Shown: in pieces, positions 19,875 to 27,855 of the stretch
Position numbering within the stretch: position 1 is the stretch's first letter
How the letters are laid out: every line of letters begins with the position of its first letter
Assembly: GCA_022826745.1 (NCBI GenBank)
Contig: JAJDUI010000026.1
Span: 86,458-133,219 of the forward strand
DNA length: 46,762 bases
Reading direction: 5' to 3'
Source: Thermoanaerobaculia bacterium
Lineage (GTDB): Bacteria; Acidobacteriota; Thermoanaerobaculia; Multivoradales; Multivoraceae
The notes under the pieces: model-generated
Seen by the model: the letters and a program-made list of their open reading frames with translations, nothing else
Database searches by the model: none
What the model was told of the DNA's origin: nothing
Position numbers and translations under genes: made by a program

Positions 19875-20660
19875 TCAATCGACCGGGAGCAGGAGGGACT
19901 CGATCCTGGTGGCCCGGCCCGTCGCCTCGTCCGCGTCGACCAGGGCGGCCGCCAGCCGGACATCCCGTTTGGCGACCTCGAAGCCGGACGGCGTGTTCAG
20001 GAGAAAGCGCTTGAGAGCCCGGTCGGCGCGCACGCCGATCACCGAGTCGTAGGGGCCGGTCATGCCGACGTCCGTCACCAGCGCCGTGCCCTGCGGCAGT
20101 ACGCGGGCGTCGGCGGTCGGCACATGGGTGTGGGTGCCGAGCACCGCCGTCACCCTGCCGTCCAGGTGGTAGGCGAACGCCTGCTTCTCGCTCGTCGCCT
20201 CGGCGTGGAAATCGACCAGGACGATCCGGATCGCCGGGTCCAGACCGGCCAGGATGGAGTCGGCGGCGGCGAACGGCGAGGGCAGCGGCTTCATGAACGT
20301 CTGGCCCTCCAGGTTGACCACCGCGTACGGAGTCCCGATCGGCAACTCGCCGACGAAGACGCCGCCCCCGGGATTCCCCTCAGGGTAGTTCGCGGGCCTC
20401 AGCAGGTTCGGCATCCGGTCGTAGAACGGCACGCCTTCCTTCTTCGCCCAGGCGTGATTGCCCGTCGTCATGCAGTCGATCGGAAGTGCCGAGAGTTCCT
20501 TCAGCACCCCGGGCGTCACGCCGCTGCCGCCGGCCGCGTTCTCGACGTTGACGACGGTCGCGTCGACCCGGTGGCGGTCGATCAACTCCGTCAGCAGCCG
20601 CGACAGCGCCCGGCGCCCCGGCTTGCCGACCACATCGCCGACGAAGAGGAAACGGGCCAT
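19875..20660 (-). CDS. ymdB: YmdB-type metallophosphoesterase
   Basis: A 261-residue member of the TIGR00282/YmdB family, a di-iron phosphodiesterase acting on 2',3'-cyclic nucleotides in Bacillus and affecting RNase Y-linked gene control. Metal ligands are visible: FVGDVVGKPG, VNVENAAGG, TTGNHAW, DFHAEATSEK and GTHTHVPTAD. Start ATG 20660 is preceded by a GGGAG ribosome site. It lies 10 bases downstream of rny, the same RNase Y-YmdB pairing seen in Firmicutes, which supports joint action in mRNA turnover. Confidence 0.93.
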   Translation of the reverse strand: MARFLFVGDVVGKPGRRALSRLLTELIDRHRVDATVVNVENAAGGSGVTPGVLKELSALPIDCMTTGNHAWAKKEGVPFYDRMPNLLRPANYPEGNPGGGVFVGELPIGTPYAVVNLEGQTFMKPLPSPFAAADSILAGLDPAIRIVLVDFHAEATSEKQAFAYHLDGRVTAVLGTHTHVPTADARVLPQGTALVTDVGMTGPYDSVIGVRADRALKRFLLNTPSGFEVAKRDVRLAAALVDADEATGRATRIESLLLPVD

Positions 20661-20670
20661 CCGGACTCCC

Positions 20671-22239
20671 TCAGCGCGCGTACTCGATCGACCGCGACTC
20701 ACGGATCACGGTGACCTTGATCTGGCCCGGGTACGTGAGTTCGCTCTCGATCTTCCGCGCCACGTCCCGGCTCAGCCACACCGCCTGCTCGTCGCTGATC
20801 TCCTTGCAGTCGACGATGACCCGCACTTCCCGGCCCGCCTGGATCGCGTAGCTCTTCTGCACGCCCTTGAACTTCGATGCCAGGTCCTCGAGCTTCTTGA
20901 GGCGCTTCATGTAGTTCTCGAGGATCTCCCGCCGGGCGCCGGGACGGGCCGCGGAAACCGCGTCGGCGGCGGTGACGAGAACCGCCTCGACCGTTTCCGG
21001 ATCGTAGTCGCCGTGGTGACAGGCCATCGCGTGCACCACTTCCTCGCTCTCGCCGTAGCGACGCAGCAGGTCGATGCCGATTTCCAGGTGGGTGCCGTCC
21101 ATCTCGCGGTCCACCGCCTTGCCGATGTCGTGGACCAGGCCGGCCCGCTTGGCGACATGGACGTCTGCCTTCAGCTCGCCCGCCATCGTTCCCGCAAGAA
21201 ACGCGACTTCCTTGCTGTGCTGCAGGACGTTCTGGCCGTAGGACGTGCGGAAACGGAGCCGGCCCAGCAGCGTGATCAGTTCGGGGTGAAAACCGGACAG
21301 ATTCAGCTCCAGCAGGGCCTCGCTGCCCTCGCGCTGCACCCGATCCTCGAACTCCGACTTGACCTTCGCTGCCACCTCCTCGATGCGGGCCGGGTGGATG
21401 CGGCCATCGGCGATCAGCCGTTCCAGGGTGACGCGCGCGATCTCCCGCCGGAACGGGTCGAAGCCGGAGAGAATGACCGCCTCCGGCGTGTCGTCCACGA
21501 TCAGGTCGACGCCGGTGGTCAGTTCCAGGGCCCGGATGTTCCTCCCCTCGCGGCCGATGATCCGCCCCTTCATCTCGTCGTTCGGCAGCATGACGACCGA
21601 GACCGTCGTCTCCGAGACGTAGTCGGAGGCCGAACGTTCGACGGCGAGGCTGATGATCCGCTGGGCCTCGCGCTGGGCCGACTCCCGCGCCTCGTCCTCG
21701 ATCCGCTTGGCCATGTGCGCCGACTCCATGCGCACCTCGTGTTCGAGGCTGTGGCTCAACTCCTCGCGGGCCTGCTGCACGGTCAGGCCGGACACGCGTT
21801 CGAGTTGCCGGCGAACCTCCGCCAGCCGTTCTCCGACCTCGCCGCGCTCGACCTCGAGCCGGCTCTCCGCCTCCCCCAGCGTCCGCTGCCGTCCGTTCAG
21901 TTCCTGCTCGAGCGTCTCGAGCGCGGCCGCCTTCTCACGCGAGCGCACGCTGCGTTCGCCGAGCTTCCGCTCCTGCTCCTCCATCGCCCGGCGCTGCTCG
22001 ACCGTCGATCGCTCGAACTCCGAGCGGAGCGTCAGCAACTCCTCCTTCGCCGCCAGCTCCTGTTCGCGACGCTTGGCCGCGCAGTCGCGCTCGGTCTCTT
22101 CGACGAGGCCCCTGGCCTGGCGCCTCGCCTCTTCGATCAACTTCGCCGCGCTACGCCGTCCGGCAAGGCTCCAAAACAGCCAGGCAGCCGCCAGCGTCGC
22201 CAGTGCGGCGCCTGCGGCGATCAGTGTGGTTTCGGTCAT
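20671..22239 (-). CDS. rny: Ribonuclease Y
   Basis: A 522-residue RNase Y, a membrane-anchored endonuclease that starts mRNA decay. In order: an N-terminal membrane helix (about 4-24), a long charged coiled coil (about 30-205), a KH domain with GRIIGREGRNIRALE (near 225), and an HD domain with LVHDIGKA (near 370) and 'HHGDYDPETVEAV'. Length and order match the family. ATG 22239 was chosen because it starts just before the membrane helix; an in-frame extension to 22335 would run into the predicted 6S RNA. ymdB follows. Confidence 0.97.
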   Translation of the reverse strand: MTETTLIAAGAALATLAAAWLFWSLAGRRSAAKLIEEARRQARGLVEETERDCAAKRREQELAAKEELLTLRSEFERSTVEQRRAMEEQERKLGERSVRSREKAAALETLEQELNGRQRTLGEAESRLEVERGEVGERLAEVRRQLERVSGLTVQQAREELSHSLEHEVRMESAHMAKRIEDEARESAQREAQRIISLAVERSASDYVSETTVSVVMLPNDEMKGRIIGREGRNIRALELTTGVDLIVDDTPEAVILSGFDPFRREIARVTLERLIADGRIHPARIEEVAAKVKSEFEDRVQREGSEALLELNLSGFHPELITLLGRLRFRTSYGQNVLQHSKEVAFLAGTMAGELKADVHVAKRAGLVHDIGKAVDREMDGTHLEIGIDLLRRYGESEEVVHAMACHHGDYDPETVEAVLVTAADAVSAARPGARREILENYMKRLKKLEDLASKFKGVQKSYAIQAGREVRVIVDCKEISDEQAVWLSRDVARKIESELTYPGQIKVTVIRESRSIEYAR

Positions 22240-22262
22240 CGGCCCTCGATCCGGGCAGAAAG

Positions 22263-22450
22263 GCATCCCCCGCGGGGCCGTGTGAACGCGCCCCGACACA
22301 GAACCAGAGCGGGACCAGGTGGGTGTCCGCGCCACCCGCCGTTAGCGTCCCCGTACGAGCGGGGCTGGCACGGGCGAGCAGTTGAAGGACTCCCTTAACA
22401 AGAGCGATGGTTCCAACCACGGCTTTCATCACGAACCGCGCAGGGGATGC
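22263..22450 (-). ncRNA. ssrS: Probable 6S RNA
   Basis: Between zapA and rny, about 188 bases can close as one long hairpin. The 5' arm at 22450-22436 (GCATCCCC, then TG, then CGCGG) pairs with the 3' arm at 22275-22263 (CCGCG then GGGGATGC), giving 13 bp with a small bulge. Just inside the 5' arm is GTTCGTGA, like the 5' central-bubble region of known 6S RNAs. On the 3' side GGGGC and GCCCC can form a local hairpin, and CCCCG/CGGGG caps the apical part. Length (about 184 in E. coli) and position directly after zapA match ssrS in many bacteria. The ends are estimates; no covariance search was run. Confidence 0.6.
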
Positions 22451-22476
22451 AAGGTCAAAGTTCCTTTCAGCAACAG

Positions 22477-22794
22477 TCAGGCGTCGAGGGCGGCCTCCAG
22501 GTCGGAGGTCAGGATCGATACGCGCTCCACCAGTTCCTGGTAGCGCCCGCCGTCCCCTTCTGCTCCACCGTTGGCCTCGTTGGCGAGATTCAACGCGGCG
22601 AGGACGGCGATCTGACCCGGCTCCAGATTCGGCGCCTGGTCAGCGACCTCCCGCATCTTGCGATCGACCTTCTCCGCGAGTTCGCGAAGGCGGTCCGCAT
22701 CCACCGCTCCATCCTCGCGGAGGGAGTAGGGAACGCCGAAAATCTCGACCGCGACAGTAGCCGCAACCTCTTCCTGGCGTTCACCTTCGGCCAT
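22477..22794 (-). CDS. zapA: Cell division protein ZapA
   Basis: A 105-residue ZapA, which bundles FtsZ filaments at the division ring. The N-terminal 'VAVEIFGVPYSLR', the central 'LRELAEKVDRKMREVAD' and the helix 'IAVLAALNLANE' are the family pattern, followed by a coiled-coil tail. ATG 22794 is preceded by GAGAGGTG. Upstream is a small coiled-coil gene in the same direction; downstream is the probable 6S RNA. Confidence 0.93.
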   Translation of the reverse strand: MAEGERQEEVAATVAVEIFGVPYSLREDGAVDADRLRELAEKVDRKMREVADQAPNLEPGQIAVLAALNLANEANGGAEGDGGRYQELVERVSILTSDLEAALDA

Positions 22795-22838
22795 TTCTCG
22801 ACACCTCTCGTGGGCAAGCACTATAGCAGCCCGGAGCG

Positions 22839-23054
22839 TCAGGAATCGCCGTCCGCCAGCAGCTCCTCGAGCCCCTCGGCCAGTGCCTCCACCCGTTGAC
22901 CGACCTCGGCACGCTCCGCCGCGGCACGCTTCTCGGCCGCTTCGAGTTCAGCGGTCAACTCCCGCGTCCGCTCGCGCTCGGCGGCGAGCGCCTCCGTGGC
23001 GCGCTGAATCGCCGCCTCGAGCCGCGCGACCGCGTCGATCGCCCCGTCAGCCAT
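22839..23054 (-). CDS. Small coiled-coil protein (ZapB-like in character)
   Basis: A 71-residue protein made almost wholly of one charged heptad-like helix rich in Ala, Glu and Arg (e.g. 'ALAAERERTRELTAELEAAE'), ending in acidic residues. It starts with the ATG at 23054, sharing one base with the rplT stop (TGATG), so translation is probably coupled. It precedes zapA. Small coiled-coil partners of ZapA (ZapB type) are known, but a low-complexity coiled coil cannot be assigned by sequence alone. Role inferred from context only. Confidence 0.65.
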   Translation of the reverse strand: MADGAIDAVARLEAAIQRATEALAAERERTRELTAELEAAEKRAAAERAEVGQRVEALAEGLEELLADGDS

Positions 23055-23437
23055 CAGGACGGCGAGGTCGAACCGGCGCCCGCCTCGAGCGCTCCCCGCG
23101 CGACCGTCGCGACGGCGGCGAACCCTTCGGCATCCCGCACCGCCAGGTCCGCGAGCATCTTCCGGTTCAGCTCGATGCCGGCGAGCTTGAGCCCCGACAT
23201 CAACCGGCTGTAGGACAGTCCGTTCAGACGCGCGGCGGCGTTGATCCGGACGATCCAGAGGCTCCGGAACTGGCGCTTCCGCTGCCGCCGGTCGCGGTAG
23301 GAGTAGGCGAGCGACCGGTCGACCGCCAACTTGGCTATCCGGTGGCCCTTCGACTTGACGCCGTAGTAGCCCTTCGCCTGCTTGAGAATCTTCTTCCGGC
23401 GCCGGGCTCGCCGGCTGCCCCGTTTCACTCGTGCCAT
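23054..23437 (-). CDS. rplT: 50S ribosomal protein L20
   Basis: A 127-residue L20 with its basic N-terminal helix ('[17 protein letters not shown]') and the conserved '[16 protein letters not shown]', '[16 protein letters not shown]' and 'NGLSYSRLM' blocks. It is an early 23S-binding assembly protein and in other bacteria represses its own operon. ATG 23437 gives the canonical N-terminus. It is slightly longer than usual (about 118) because of a Gly/Ser-rich tail. Confidence 0.98.
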   Translation of the reverse strand: MARVKRGSRRARRRKKILKQAKGYYGVKSKGHRIAKLAVDRSLAYSYRDRRQRKRQFRSLWIVRINAAARLNGLSYSRLMSGLKLAGIELNRKMLADLAVRDAEGFAAVATVARGALEAGAGSTSPS

Positions 23438-23507
23438 CGTCCATGCCCCCCTTGGGTCCCGGACGGACGGGTCGGCCCCGCCCCGCCGGAAGCTCCAGCG
23501 CAAGCCC

Positions 23508-23699
23508 CTAGTCGATCATCCCCCTGATCGCCTTGGCGAAAGCTCCCTCAACGTCGGCCTGCTTCCGCAGCTTCCGCTTCCGGCCCTGCGCCTTCTTCGT
23601 CTGCATATGGTTCATCATCGAGTGCCTGCGCTTCACCTTGCCCTTGGCGGTGAGCTTGAAGCGCTTGGCCGCTCCACGGTGCGTTTTCTGCTTGGGCAT
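23508..23699 (-). CDS. rpmI: 50S ribosomal protein L35
   Basis: A 63-residue L35 with '[17 protein letters not shown]' and a Lys/Arg-rich body ending '[11 protein letters not shown]'. ATG 23699 has a clear GGAGG ribosome site upstream. In most bacteria infC precedes rpmI; here 394 bases of repeats and no infC separate it from thrS. Confidence 0.97.
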   Translation of the reverse strand: MPKQKTHRGAAKRFKLTAKGKVKRRHSMMNHMQTKKAQGRKRKLRKQADVEGAFAKAIRGMID

Positions 23700-23817
23700 T
23701 TCCAGAGCCTCCTGTGGGGCTCGGAGGAGCCGCCGAACGGCGCATACTAGCCCGAAACGCGGCTCCGGGCTAGTGGCGCACGAGCGCCGCGGCGGCGCGA
23801 CGGCGGTGGTGCCGGCC

Positions 23818-23993
23818 GCCTTCACCGGAGCCGGAGGGGAGGGTCCCATCGGCCGCTCGCGCTCGCCTGGTGACGGGGAGGTGGGCGCTCGCTCCGGTCG
23901 GCTTCGCTCCGAATGGCCCTCGAACAATGGAAGACCCCGGGCGTCGCTCGCCTCCAGTCCGCTGGGACCCTCCCCTCCGGCCCCGGCGAAGGC
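23818..23993. repeat. 31-bp inverted repeat with 114-base spacer
   Basis: The left arm at 23818-23848 and the right arm at 23963-23993 are reverse complements at 29 of 31 positions; the core CCGGAGGGGAGGGTCCCA is perfect in both. The spacer shows no gene. An 18-base partial copy (GCTGGGACCC...TCCCCGG) recurs at 46584-46601. This could be two inverted copies of one dispersed repeat, a small non-autonomous element, or the stem of a structured RNA. It carries no transposase. Confidence 0.75.
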
Positions 23994-24009
23994 TGAGACG
24001 TAGCTCTGG

Positions 24010-24071
24010 GTGCGCGGGTCTTCTGACCCGCTGCCGCCGAAGGCGGCCAGGTAAACGCGCCGCGAAGCGGC
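24010..24071 (+). repeat. Hairpin element, copy R4 (three stems)
   Basis: GTGC (24010-24013), then stem GCGGGTC/GACCCGC with loop TTCT, then GCCGCC/GGCGGC with loop GAA (24033-24047), then GCCGC/GCGGC with loop GAA (24059-24071). It lies 23 bases past the thrS stop but, unlike most copies, points against the neighbouring genes. Its first stem belongs to the same subtype as R5. Confidence 0.7.
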
Positions 24072-24093
24072 GACGACCAACGCCGCTGACTGG

Positions 24094-26028
24094 CTACAGA
24101 TCGAGCGACTTCGACGCGACACGGTCGGCGACCCGGGCCGCGAGGTCGTCGATCGCCACCGGGCCCTGATCGGCTGAGCCGCCCTCGGGGGCTTCGCGGA
24201 GCCGCAGCGAGACGGTGCCGGCTTCCTGTTCGCGGCCGCCGACGACGAGCATGTAGGGGATCTTCTGGGTCTGGGCGTCGCGGATCTTGTAGCCGAGCTT
24301 CTCGCTGCGTTCGTCGAGTTCGACGCGGACGCCGGCGTCGGAGAGCCGGTTGGCGACCTCGCGGCCGTAGTCCATGAAGCGGTCGGAGACGGGCAGGACG
24401 ACCGCCTGCACCGGGGCGAGCCAGACCGGGAAGGCGCCGCCGGTGTGTTCGATCAGGATGCCGAGGAAGCGTTCGACCGAGCCCAGCATCGCTCGATGCA
24501 GCATGACCGGCCGCCGGGTCCCGCCGTCGCTGGCGGTGTACTCGAGGTCCAGCCGCTCGGGCATCTGGTAGTCCAGTTGCACGGTCCCCAGTTGCCAGCT
24601 CCGGCCGAGCGCGTCGAGGATCTGGAAGTCGATCTTCGGGCCGTAGAAGGCGCCGTCGCCCTCGTTGATCTGGAACTCGAGGCCGCGGCTCCTGAGCGCC
24701 CCCATCAGCGCGTTCTCGGCGCGCTCCCAGAGTTCGTCGCTGCCGATCGACTTCTCCGGCCGGGTGGAGACCTCGATCTGGATGCCGTCGAAGCCGAACG
24801 TCCGGTAGATCTCCAGGATCGTCGACACCGGCAGCAACACCTCCGCTTCGACCTGCTCGTCGGTGCAGAAGGTGTGGGCGTCGTCCTGGCAGAACGTGCG
24901 GACCCTGGTGAGGCCGGTGATCACGCCGGACCGTTCGTAGCGGTGGAGCCGGCCGAAGTCGGCGTAGCGGATCGGCAGGTCCCGGTAGGAGCGGAGATCG
25001 GTCCGGTAGATCAGGCAGTGGGTGGGGCAGTTCATCGGCTTTACCGCGTACTGCCGCTCGTCGACCTCGGTGAGGAACATGTTCTCCCGGTAGTTGTCCC
25101 AGTGCCCGGAGCGATGCCAGAGATCGACGTCGAGAATCTGCGGGGTCCGCACCTCCTGGAAGCCGTCGCGCCGGTTGAGTCCCTGCACGTAGTCGACCAG
25201 CAGGTTGTAGACCACCGTTCCGCGGGGATGGAAGAACGGACTGCCGGGCGCGCTCTGGTTGAAGCTGAACAGGTCGAGTTCCGGGCCCAGGCGGCGGTGG
25301 TCGCGGGCCCGGCGGAGTTCCAGGTCGGCGAGGTAGCCGTCGAGCGCTTCCCGGCTCGTGAACGCGGTCCCGTAGATGCGCTGCAACTGCTCGCGGCTCT
25401 CGTCGCCGCGGTGGAACACCCCTGAACTCTCGAGCAGCTTGACCGCGCCGACCTGGTCCACGCGCTGCGCGTGCGGACCGCGGCAGAGGTCGACGAAGTC
25501 GCCGTGCCGGAACACGGTGATCGGCTCGCCCTCCGGGATGTCGTTCAGGCGCTGCAGCTTCAGCTCCTCGCCCATGCCGGCGAACAGCTCCCGTGCCTCT
25601 TCGCGGTCGATCTCGACCCGCTCCACGTCGTGCTTCTCGGCGAGGATCTCCCCCATCTTCGCCTCGATCGCCTCGAGATCCTCCGGCACGAAGGCCCGCG
25701 GGAATCGAAAGTCGTACTGGTACTTCTCGGTGTGATCGCGGCGGCCGACGTCGATCTGGGTGCCGGGCCAGAGCCTCTGCACGGCGTCCGCCAGCACGTG
25801 CTCCGCCGTGTGGCGAAGGAAGATCCCGGCCTCCTCGTCCCTCGACGTGAACAGCCGGAACGGACCGGACGCCTCGATCGGCGTCCGCAGGTCGACCAGG
25901 CGGCCGTCGAGTTCGGCGCCCACCGCCGCCTTCGCCAGGCCGGGGCCGATCGAACGCGCCACGTCCAGCGCCGTCGTCCCGGGCGGGACGCTGCGCACCG
26001 ATCCGTCAGGCAACGTCAGGTCGAGCAT
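24094..26028 (-). CDS. thrS: Threonyl-tRNA synthetase
   Basis: A 644-residue class II ThrRS. It has an N-terminal TGS domain (about 1-62), an editing domain (with HTAEHVL, about 70-225), a catalytic core with KPMNCPTHC (zinc cysteine), '[21 protein letters not shown]' split over motif 2, and a C-terminal anticodon-binding domain ('[15 protein letters not shown]'). ATG 26028 starts the TGS domain ('[10 protein letters not shown]'); a longer frame to 26094 adds an unrelated leader and approaches the tRNA genes. Two tRNA-Val genes lie just upstream on the same strand. Confidence 0.97.
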   Translation of the reverse strand: MLDLTLPDGSVRSVPPGTTALDVARSIGPGLAKAAVGAELDGRLVDLRTPIEASGPFRLFTSRDEEAGIFLRHTAEHVLADAVQRLWPGTQIDVGRRDHTEKYQYDFRFPRAFVPEDLEAIEAKMGEILAEKHDVERVEIDREEARELFAGMGEELKLQRLNDIPEGEPITVFRHGDFVDLCRGPHAQRVDQVGAVKLLESSGVFHRGDESREQLQRIYGTAFTSREALDGYLADLELRRARDHRRLGPELDLFSFNQSAPGSPFFHPRGTVVYNLLVDYVQGLNRRDGFQEVRTPQILDVDLWHRSGHWDNYRENMFLTEVDERQYAVKPMNCPTHCLIYRTDLRSYRDLPIRYADFGRLHRYERSGVITGLTRVRTFCQDDAHTFCTDEQVEAEVLLPVSTILEIYRTFGFDGIQIEVSTRPEKSIGSDELWERAENALMGALRSRGLEFQINEGDGAFYGPKIDFQILDALGRSWQLGTVQLDYQMPERLDLEYTASDGGTRRPVMLHRAMLGSVERFLGILIEHTGGAFPVWLAPVQAVVLPVSDRFMDYGREVANRLSDAGVRVELDERSEKLGYKIRDAQTQKIPYMLVVGGREQEAGTVSLRLREAPEGGSADQGPVAIDDLAARVADRVASKSLDL

Positions 26029-26099
26029 CGGTCGAGCAGGTTCTTGAAAAAGCAGGTTCGTCTGGGACACGGCCGGGCCCGCGCGGCCCGTCACCGCGA

Positions 26100-26176
26100 T
26101 GGTAGGCGCTAGCGGACTCGAACCGCTGACCTCTACCGTGTGAAGGTAGCGCTCTAACCAACTGAGCTAAGCGCCT
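26100..26176 (-). tRNA. tRNA-Val (anticodon CAC)
   Basis: A 77-base cloverleaf on the minus strand: acceptor AGGCGCT/AGCGCCT, D arm 'GCTCAGTTGGTTAGAGC', anticodon stem CTACC/GGTAG with loop TTCACAC (anticodon CAC, codon GTG), variable AGGTC, T arm AGCGG-TTCGAGT-CCGCT. The discriminator A and CCA are encoded. The first pair is A-T rather than the more usual G-C. It lies 26 bases downstream of the other tRNA-Val gene. Confidence 0.95.
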
Positions 26177-26202
26177 GAGCCACAGACCGAACGGCCCATG
26201 TC

Positions 26203-26279
26203 TGGTAGGCCCGAGCGGACTCGAACCGCTGACCTCTACGATGTCAACGTAGCGCTCTAACCAACTGAGCTACGGGCCT
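26203..26279 (-). tRNA. tRNA-Val (anticodon GAC)
   Basis: A 77-base cloverleaf on the minus strand: acceptor AGGCCCG/CGGGCCT, anticodon stem CTACG/CGTAG with loop TTGACAT (anticodon GAC, codons GTC and GTT), T arm AGCGG-TTCGAGT-CCGCT, encoded ACCA end. It is identical to its neighbour outside the acceptor and anticodon stems, which suggests duplication. It is probably co-transcribed with the CAC gene and perhaps thrS. Confidence 0.95.
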
Positions 26280-26441
26280 GTATCTCGAGGCCGAGAATGC
26301 CGGCAAGGCCGGCCGCGAGAATGCGCAACGGTACAAAGGGGGGACTTGCCCTGTCAACGCGAGGCGCACGGACGCGAACCGCGCCGGCTCGGCGCAACCG
26401 CGGGAAGACGGCGCAACCGGACGCTGTTGCAGAATCGTGTC

Positions 26442-27689
26442 GTGACCGACCCGCTGCACATGGCCGAGCTGATCGAGCAGGCGCGGCGGCGGATCGCCGG
26501 CGCGGTCTACGAAAGTCCCTGCGCCCGCTCGGAGTACTTCTCCCGCCTCTGCGGCCTCGGCGCCTACTTCAAGCTCGAGAACCTGCAGATGACCGGCTCC
26601 TTCAAGGAGCGCGGGGCGCTCAACCGCATCCTCACCCTGTCGGAGGAAGAACGGAGCCGCGGCCTGATCACGGCCTCCGCCGGCAACCACGGGCAGGCAG
26701 TGGCCTACCACGCGAACCGCCTCGGCCTCGAGGCGACCGTCGTCATGCCGCTGCCCACGCCCCTGATCAAGGTGGCCAACACCCGCAACTTCGGCGCCGA
26801 TGTCCGGCTCGCCGGCGAGACCTTCGACGACGCGACCGCCCACGCCCGGGAGCTCGAAGCCGAGCACGGCTGGACCTATGTCCATCCGTTCGACGACCCC
26901 CAGATCGTCGCCGGCCAGGGCACGATCGGTTTCGAGCTGATGACCCAGGAACCCGATCTCGAAGTCGTCGTCGTGCCGATCGGCGGCGGCGGGGTGATCG
27001 CGGGGATCGCCGCCGCCTACAAGGCGCACCGGCCGCAGACGCGGATCGTCGGCGTGCAAGCGGAGGCCGTCCCGTCGATGCGGGCGAGCCTCGCCGCCGG
27101 CCACCCGGTGACGGTGGAGCGCCGCCACACGATCGCCGAAGGCATCGCGGTCAAGCGACCCGGCGAGCTGACGATGGGACTGGTCCAGGAACTCGTCGAC
27201 GACATCGTGACGGTGGACGAGGAAGAGATCGCGAACGCCGTCCTCCTGCTGCTCGAGCGGGAGAAGGCGGTGGTCGAGGGCGCCGGGGCCTCGGTGCTGG
27301 CCGCGGTCGTCAACGACCACGTCCCCCAGGCGAAGGGCCGCCGGACCGCGATGGTGCTGACCGGCGGCAACATCGACGTCACCCTGCTCAGCCGGATCAT
27401 CGACCGCGGCCTGACGAAGGACGGCCGCCTGGTCAGGCTCGACGTCTGCGTCAAGGACCGCCCGGGCGCCCTGGCCGCGCTGCTCAACCTGGTCGGCGAA
27501 GCGGGCGCCAACGTCCTGGAGACCCATCACGAGCGCGCCTTCACCGCCCTCGGGCTGAACGAGGTGCACATCGAACTGCGACTGGAAACCCGCGGCCCGG
27601 AGCACGTCGAGGAGCTGATGGAGGCGATCGCCGCCGCCGGCCTCCACGTCCGCCGTCAGAGCGAGCCCGAGCCCTGGCACGAACACTAG
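26442..27689 (+). CDS. Threonine ammonia-lyase (dehydratase) with ACT domain
   Basis: A 415-residue PLP enzyme that turns threonine into 2-oxobutanoate and ammonia, the first committed step to isoleucine or a catabolic step. The PLP lysine is K55 in GSFKERGAL; the phosphate loop is 'VPIGGGGVIAG' (near 183); 'ASAGNHGQAVA' is the family motif. The C-terminal 85 residues ('RLVRLDVCVKDRPGALAAL') form one ACT domain, as in the roughly 400-residue ilvA/tdcB group and unlike the two-domain E. coli IlvA. GTG at 26442 is preferred; ATG at 26460 is an alternative and no strong ribosome site marks either. It is divergent from the tRNA genes. Confidence 0.92.
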   Translation: MTDPLHMAELIEQARRRIAGAVYESPCARSEYFSRLCGLGAYFKLENLQMTGSFKERGALNRILTLSEEERSRGLITASAGNHGQAVAYHANRLGLEATVVMPLPTPLIKVANTRNFGADVRLAGETFDDATAHARELEAEHGWTYVHPFDDPQIVAGQGTIGFELMTQEPDLEVVVVPIGGGGVIAGIAAAYKAHRPQTRIVGVQAEAVPSMRASLAAGHPVTVERRHTIAEGIAVKRPGELTMGLVQELVDDIVTVDEEEIANAVLLLLEREKAVVEGAGASVLAAVVNDHVPQAKGRRTAMVLTGGNIDVTLLSRIIDRGLTKDGRLVRLDVCVKDRPGALAALLNLVGEAGANVLETHHERAFTALGLNEVHIELRLETRGPEHVEELMEAIAAAGLHVRRQSEPEPWHEH

Positions 27690-27703
27690 AACCCGCCCTT
27701 CCC

Positions 27704-27712
27704 TGCTACGCT
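27704..27712 (+). promoter_or_regulatory. Extended -10-like TGC-TACGCT before a GTG
   Basis: TGC followed by TACGCT (27707-27712) fits an extended -10 box (TGn then TAnnnT). A GTG codon follows 8 bases later at 27721, so a transcript from here would have almost no leader. There is no Shine-Dalgarno sequence before this GTG. Position and pattern only; not tested. Confidence 0.35.
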
Positions 27713-27720
27713 AAGCCGGC

Positions 27721-27855
27721 GTGAACGACGAAGCTCCGGATCCTTCGCCATCCGACTCCAGTCTGGACGACCCCGACCCGGACCCCGACCAGCGCGCCTG
27801 TGACCGCGGGTCCCGTCTCCCGCTGACGACGACGCCCCTCCCGGCCCGCAAGTGA
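27721..27855 (+). CDS. Possible 44-residue upstream ORF coupled to the CBS transporter
   Basis: A short frame starting GTG 27721 encodes an acidic, Pro/Asp/Ser-rich N-terminal half (with 'DDPDPDPDQ') and a basic tail, ending at a TGA that overlaps the GTG of the next gene (GTGA). The same overlap type joins many real gene pairs in this window. It starts just after an extended -10-like box. No homology is recognised. It may be a leader ORF that delivers ribosomes to the next gene, or chance. Confidence 0.35.
   Translation: MNDEAPDPSPSDSSLDDPDPDPDQRACDRGSRLPLTTTPLPARK

Larger units (their letters stand above)
23700..24093. other. Gene-free gap between thrS and rpmI where infC is expected
   Basis: A 394-base stretch with no convincing gene. 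An open frame runs through it into rpmI, but its product (low-complexity Ser/Pro/Arg) shows no IF3 motifs and looks like GC-rich chance. It holds a 31-bp inverted repeat (23818-23993) and hairpin copy R4 (24010-24071). The 110 bases next to rpmI include its ribosome site and presumably the leader. Confidence 0.7.

Noticed and set aside
23508..24122. A 204-codon frame extending rpmI upstream as a possible infC remnant
   Set aside because: The extension has no IF3 motif and is Ser/Pro/Arg-rich. L35 starts at its canonical ATG with a good ribosome site.
26280..26345. An eighth copy of the hairpin element near the tRNA genes
   Set aside because: GCCGGC and a near-match loop occur around 26297-26316, but the GTGC start, the 7-bp stem and the second hairpin are not preserved. 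It could be a decayed copy or chance.
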